Assembly (NCBI GenBank): GCA_016705065.1
Contig: JADIYY010000003.1
Coordinates: forward strand, 558,001 to 622,000
Direction of reading: 5' to 3'
DNA length: 64,000 bases
From: Candidatus Aalborgiella aggregata
GTDB taxonomy: Bacteria > Pseudomonadota > Gammaproteobacteria > Burkholderiales > Burkholderiaceae_C
Shown here piece after piece: positions 61,761-64,000 of this stretch. The notes below the pieces were generated by a model. That model was not told where the DNA came from. It saw nothing but the letters and a program-made list of their open reading frames with translations, and did not search any database. The translations under genes and the position numbers were made by a program. The first letter of the stretch is position 1. Every line of letters begins with the position of its first letter.

Positions 61761-64000
61761 ATGAATCAAACCAGCCCTATATCCGCTCTGCAACAATCCA
61801 AAAATCTGGGATTTTGGCGCTTTTGTGCTTTGGCTTCTCGCATTATTTTGTGGCTAATTGTCCTTTGTTGGGCTTTATTTGCTTTGGCATGGGTTGTGCT
61901 ACATGGCATCATTGTGCCTCGGATTGACGAATTACGCCCACAACTTGAAATTCAGGCTACTAAAGCACTCGGGGTTCCAGTTCGCATCGGACAGGTGGCA
62001 GCCGTCGCACATGGGATGGTGCCTTCTTTTGAGTTGAAAGATGTTGTTTTATCTGACCTTCAAGGTCGTGAGGCGCTGCGCTTAAACCGCGTGCTGACTG
62101 CCATTTCGCCAGCCTCTTTGCTTCAACTCAATGTTGAACAACTGTACATAGAAAGCCCTAATTTGGAAATTCGCCGTAATCTAGCTGGGAAGATTTTTAT
62201 TGCTGGCTTGGATCTTTCCGATAAAGATAAAACGTCTTCAGGTGGTTTGGATTGGTTCTTTTCACAGCCAGAATTCTTAGTACGCAATGGTACCGTGCGA
62301 TGGGTAGATGAAAGGCCCAATGGCATCATGGGTGTTCCGCCTCCATTGGTGTTATCGCAAGTGGATTTTGTCTCTCGTAATCCATTTAACAAGCATTTAT
62401 TGCGTTTGGATGCCACACCGCCACCAGAGTGGGGCGAGAGATTTTCATTGCAAGGGGCATTCAAACAGTCTTTGCTTTCACCAGATAAAGGTAAGTGGTC
62501 CGATTGGAACGGCGAAATTTATGCCAATTTTAAAAAAATTGATGTTTCACATTTAAGTCGGTACATTCAATTTAGCAGTCAATTTGGTCGTGGTGTGGGG
62601 CAAATGCAAGCCTGGGTAAGCTTGCGCAAAGCGGCATGGACACAATTCACAACCGACCTTGTGTTGTCGGAAGTAGATGCCACTTTGGGCAAAGGTCTTG
62701 AACCCTTGGCATTGCAATCGATGTCGGGCCGATTTTTCGGTAAGCAAATTAAAAGCGGCTTTGAATTTGCAACCCAAAATTTGAAATTTCAAACCCAAGA
62801 TGGTTTGAGTTGGCCGGGCGGCAATGTTTTCTTCTCCCAGACAGAGCCAGCTAAGACGGGTGACAAATCAACAGCGAGTGTGGATTCAAGAGGTGAGTTT
62901 AGGGCTGACAAGCTGGATATAGCGACTTTGAGTTTGATTGCAAACCGCTTACCGCTGGGTGCTGACAACCATGCGAAATTAACCAGCCTAGCCCCTAAAG
63001 GAGTTATTCAATCTATTGCTGCCACATGGCGTGGAAATTTAGAGGCGCTGACAGAATTAAATGCCAAAGGCATCGTTACCGAGTTGCAGATAGCCGCACA
63101 GCACAGCAAAACAATGCTTGGTGAAGGTGAGAATTTGCATGAAGATCTTGGCAGACCCGGGGTTCGTGGGGCACGAGTTGAGTTTGATTTCAATTTAAAT
63201 GGCGGCACTGCCAAGATTGATGTAGAAAAAGGGGCGGTTGATGTACCGGGTGTTTTTGAAGAACCAGTTGTTCCGGTTGACAAATTAACGGCAGATGTGC
63301 AGTGGCTGGTTTCTCCTGGGACCAATGCCAAAGCTCCTGGAGAAAAGAAGATTGAAGTCAAGATCAATAATTTGCTCATCAACAACGCTGATGCACAGGG
63401 TACGGGTCAGTTAACATGGCGCACAAGTGACCCAAATCAGGCCATCAGTAAGCGCAGGTTCCCGGGAGAGTTGGATTTGCGCGCTACATTGACACGCGCT
63501 GAGGCTTCTCGCGTGTGGCGATACCTTCCCACTGGTATTGATAAACAAGCGCGGGAATATGTCCGTAACGCTGTTTTGCATGGAAGTTCAAACAAGGTGG
63601 ACTTCACAATCAAGGGTGATATGAGCGATATGCCATCGAAAAATCCTAAACAAGGTATTTTTCGGGTTGAGGCCAAAGTAAACAATGCGACTGTCGCCTA
63701 TGTACCTCGTCAACTGCAGAGTAAAGGCGAATTGCCTTGGCCTGACTTACATAAAATTAACGGAAATCTGCTTATTGATCGCCACAGTTTGAGCGTGAAA
63801 AGCAGCAGTATCAATATTGTTGGCTTGCCAAGGCTACAGATTTCGCAAGCAGATGTTTCAATTGCGGATTTCTCGAATGCTCAAGTCGTTGTGAATGCGA
63901 AAGGTAATGGTCCGCTGGCAGAATTGCATGGATTCATCGTGACATCACCAGTTAACAACTTAACCAGTCAGGTTTTGGCAAGCTCGAAATTCGATGGCTT
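61761..64000 (+). CDS. yhdP: YhdP family protein, AsmA-like (partial, continues past right edge)
   Basis: I translated this frame by hand from ATG 61761; it stays open to the window end (about 746 codons). One N-terminal transmembrane helix (ILWLIVLCWALFALAWVVL, about residues 29-48) is followed by an AsmA/DUF3971-type periplasmic region beginning VPRIDELRPQLEIQATKALG. YhdP-family proteins are large (over 1,200 residues) and thought to carry phospholipid across the periplasm. It is divergent from glnE with 72 bp between starts. Confidence 0.88.
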   Translation, partial: MNQTSPISALQQSKNLGFWRFCALASRIILWLIVLCWALFALAWVVLHGIIVPRIDELRPQLEIQATKALGVPVRIGQVAAVAHGMVPSFELKDVVLSDLQGREALRLNRVLTAISPASLLQLNVEQLYIESPNLEIRRNLAGKIFIAGLDLSDKDKTSSGGLDWFFSQPEFLVRNGTVRWVDERPNGIMGVPPPLVLSQVDFVSRNPFNKHLLRLDATPPPEWGERFSLQGAFKQSLLSPDKGKWSDWNGEIYANFKKIDVSHLSRYIQFSSQFGRGVGQMQAWVSLRKAAWTQFTTDLVLSEVDATLGKGLEPLALQSMSGRFFGKQIKSGFEFATQNLKFQTQDGLSWPGGNVFFSQTEPAKTGDKSTASVDSRGEFRADKLDIATLSLIANRLPLGADNHAKLTSLAPKGVIQSIAATWRGNLEALTELNAKGIVTELQIAAQHSKTMLGEGENLHEDLGRPGVRGARVEFDFNLNGGTAKIDVEKGAVDVPGVFEEPVVPVDKLTADVQWLVSPGTNAKAPGEKKIEVKINNLLINNADAQGTGQLTWRTSDPNQAISKRRFPGELDLRATLTRAEASRVWRYLPTGIDKQAREYVRNAVLHGSSNKVDFTIKGDMSDMPSKNPKQGIFRVEAKVNNATVAYVPRQLQSKGELPWPDLHKINGNLLIDRHSLSVKSSSINIVGLPRLQISQADVSIADFSNAQVVVNAKGNGPLAELHGFIVTSPVNNLTSQVLASSKFDG

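Noticed and set aside
1..64000. CRISPR array, prophage, insertion sequence or toxin-antitoxin module
   Set aside because: No regularly spaced direct repeats, transposase, integrase or phage genes are seen; the only dispersed element is the short palindromic repeat.

Overview
The window reads as a chromosomal segment of a betaproteobacterium of the order Burkholderiales, most likely Comamonadaceae or a close relative, with base composition that by eye is lower in GC than usual for that group. This rests on gene content and order: rnc-era-recO-pdxJ-acpS after lepA-lepB-DUF4845, yceD-rpmF-plsX-fabHDG-acpP-fabF-rpoE-rseAB-mucD, a DUF3567 gene, YbiB, and kdsD-kdsC-lptC. No phage, insertion sequence, integron or CRISPR array is visible. 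It is core genome throughout.

Layout. 0-5 kb: a partial phospholipase D-type lipoprotein, a quinone oxidoreductase, and groES-groL behind a perfect CIRCE operator. 4-8 kb: a glutamate/aspartate-type binding protein, ybiB, and a sulfide dehydrogenase pair (fccA, fccB) behind a CRP-type palindrome. 8-21 kb: lysS, a small lipoprotein, an Lrp-type regulator divergent from glmS-queC, a cN-I type 5'-nucleotidase, purN, yceH, an acyl-CoA dehydrogenase pair, a FimV-like membrane protein, a methyltransferase and maf. 21.6-39.5 kb: about 18 kb of co-directional genes joining fatty-acid synthesis, envelope stress (rpoE-rseA-rseB-mucD), translation and secretion (lepA, lepB), RNA processing (rnc, era), recO, pdxJ and acpS. 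39.5-50 kb: greA, leuS-lptE-holA, a KefB/C antiporter, kdsD-kdsC-lptC, tatD. 50-64 kb: tRNA-Ser(GGA), gshB-kup-gshA-proA, mutM-mutY, rapZ, glnE and the start of yhdP.

The most interesting structure is a dispersed repeat of about 50-75 bp with at least nine copies in 64 kb: a GCTAT...ATAGC hairpin followed by a conserved tail containing AGGCAATAAATACGCCGGCT. Four copies lie between genes (groES/groL, queC/nucleotidase, fabH/fabD, glnE/rapZ). Five are read as protein: inside LeuRS, at the N-terminus of Era, as the signal peptide of RseB, inside ProA, and as the C-terminus of the Lrp regulator. The two sense-strand copies use one reading frame and the three antisense copies share another, so each orientation gives related peptides. 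This resembles the Rickettsia palindromic elements, but in a betaproteobacterium.

A second pattern is a cluster of four clear single-base frameshifts (fccB, glmS, the 5'-nucleotidase, an acyl-CoA dehydrogenase), plus a possible fifth at the end of the quinone oxidoreductase. All lie at short homopolymers and all fall in the first 17 kb. None is seen in the other 47 kb. Sequencing error is the simplest explanation, local gene decay the alternative.
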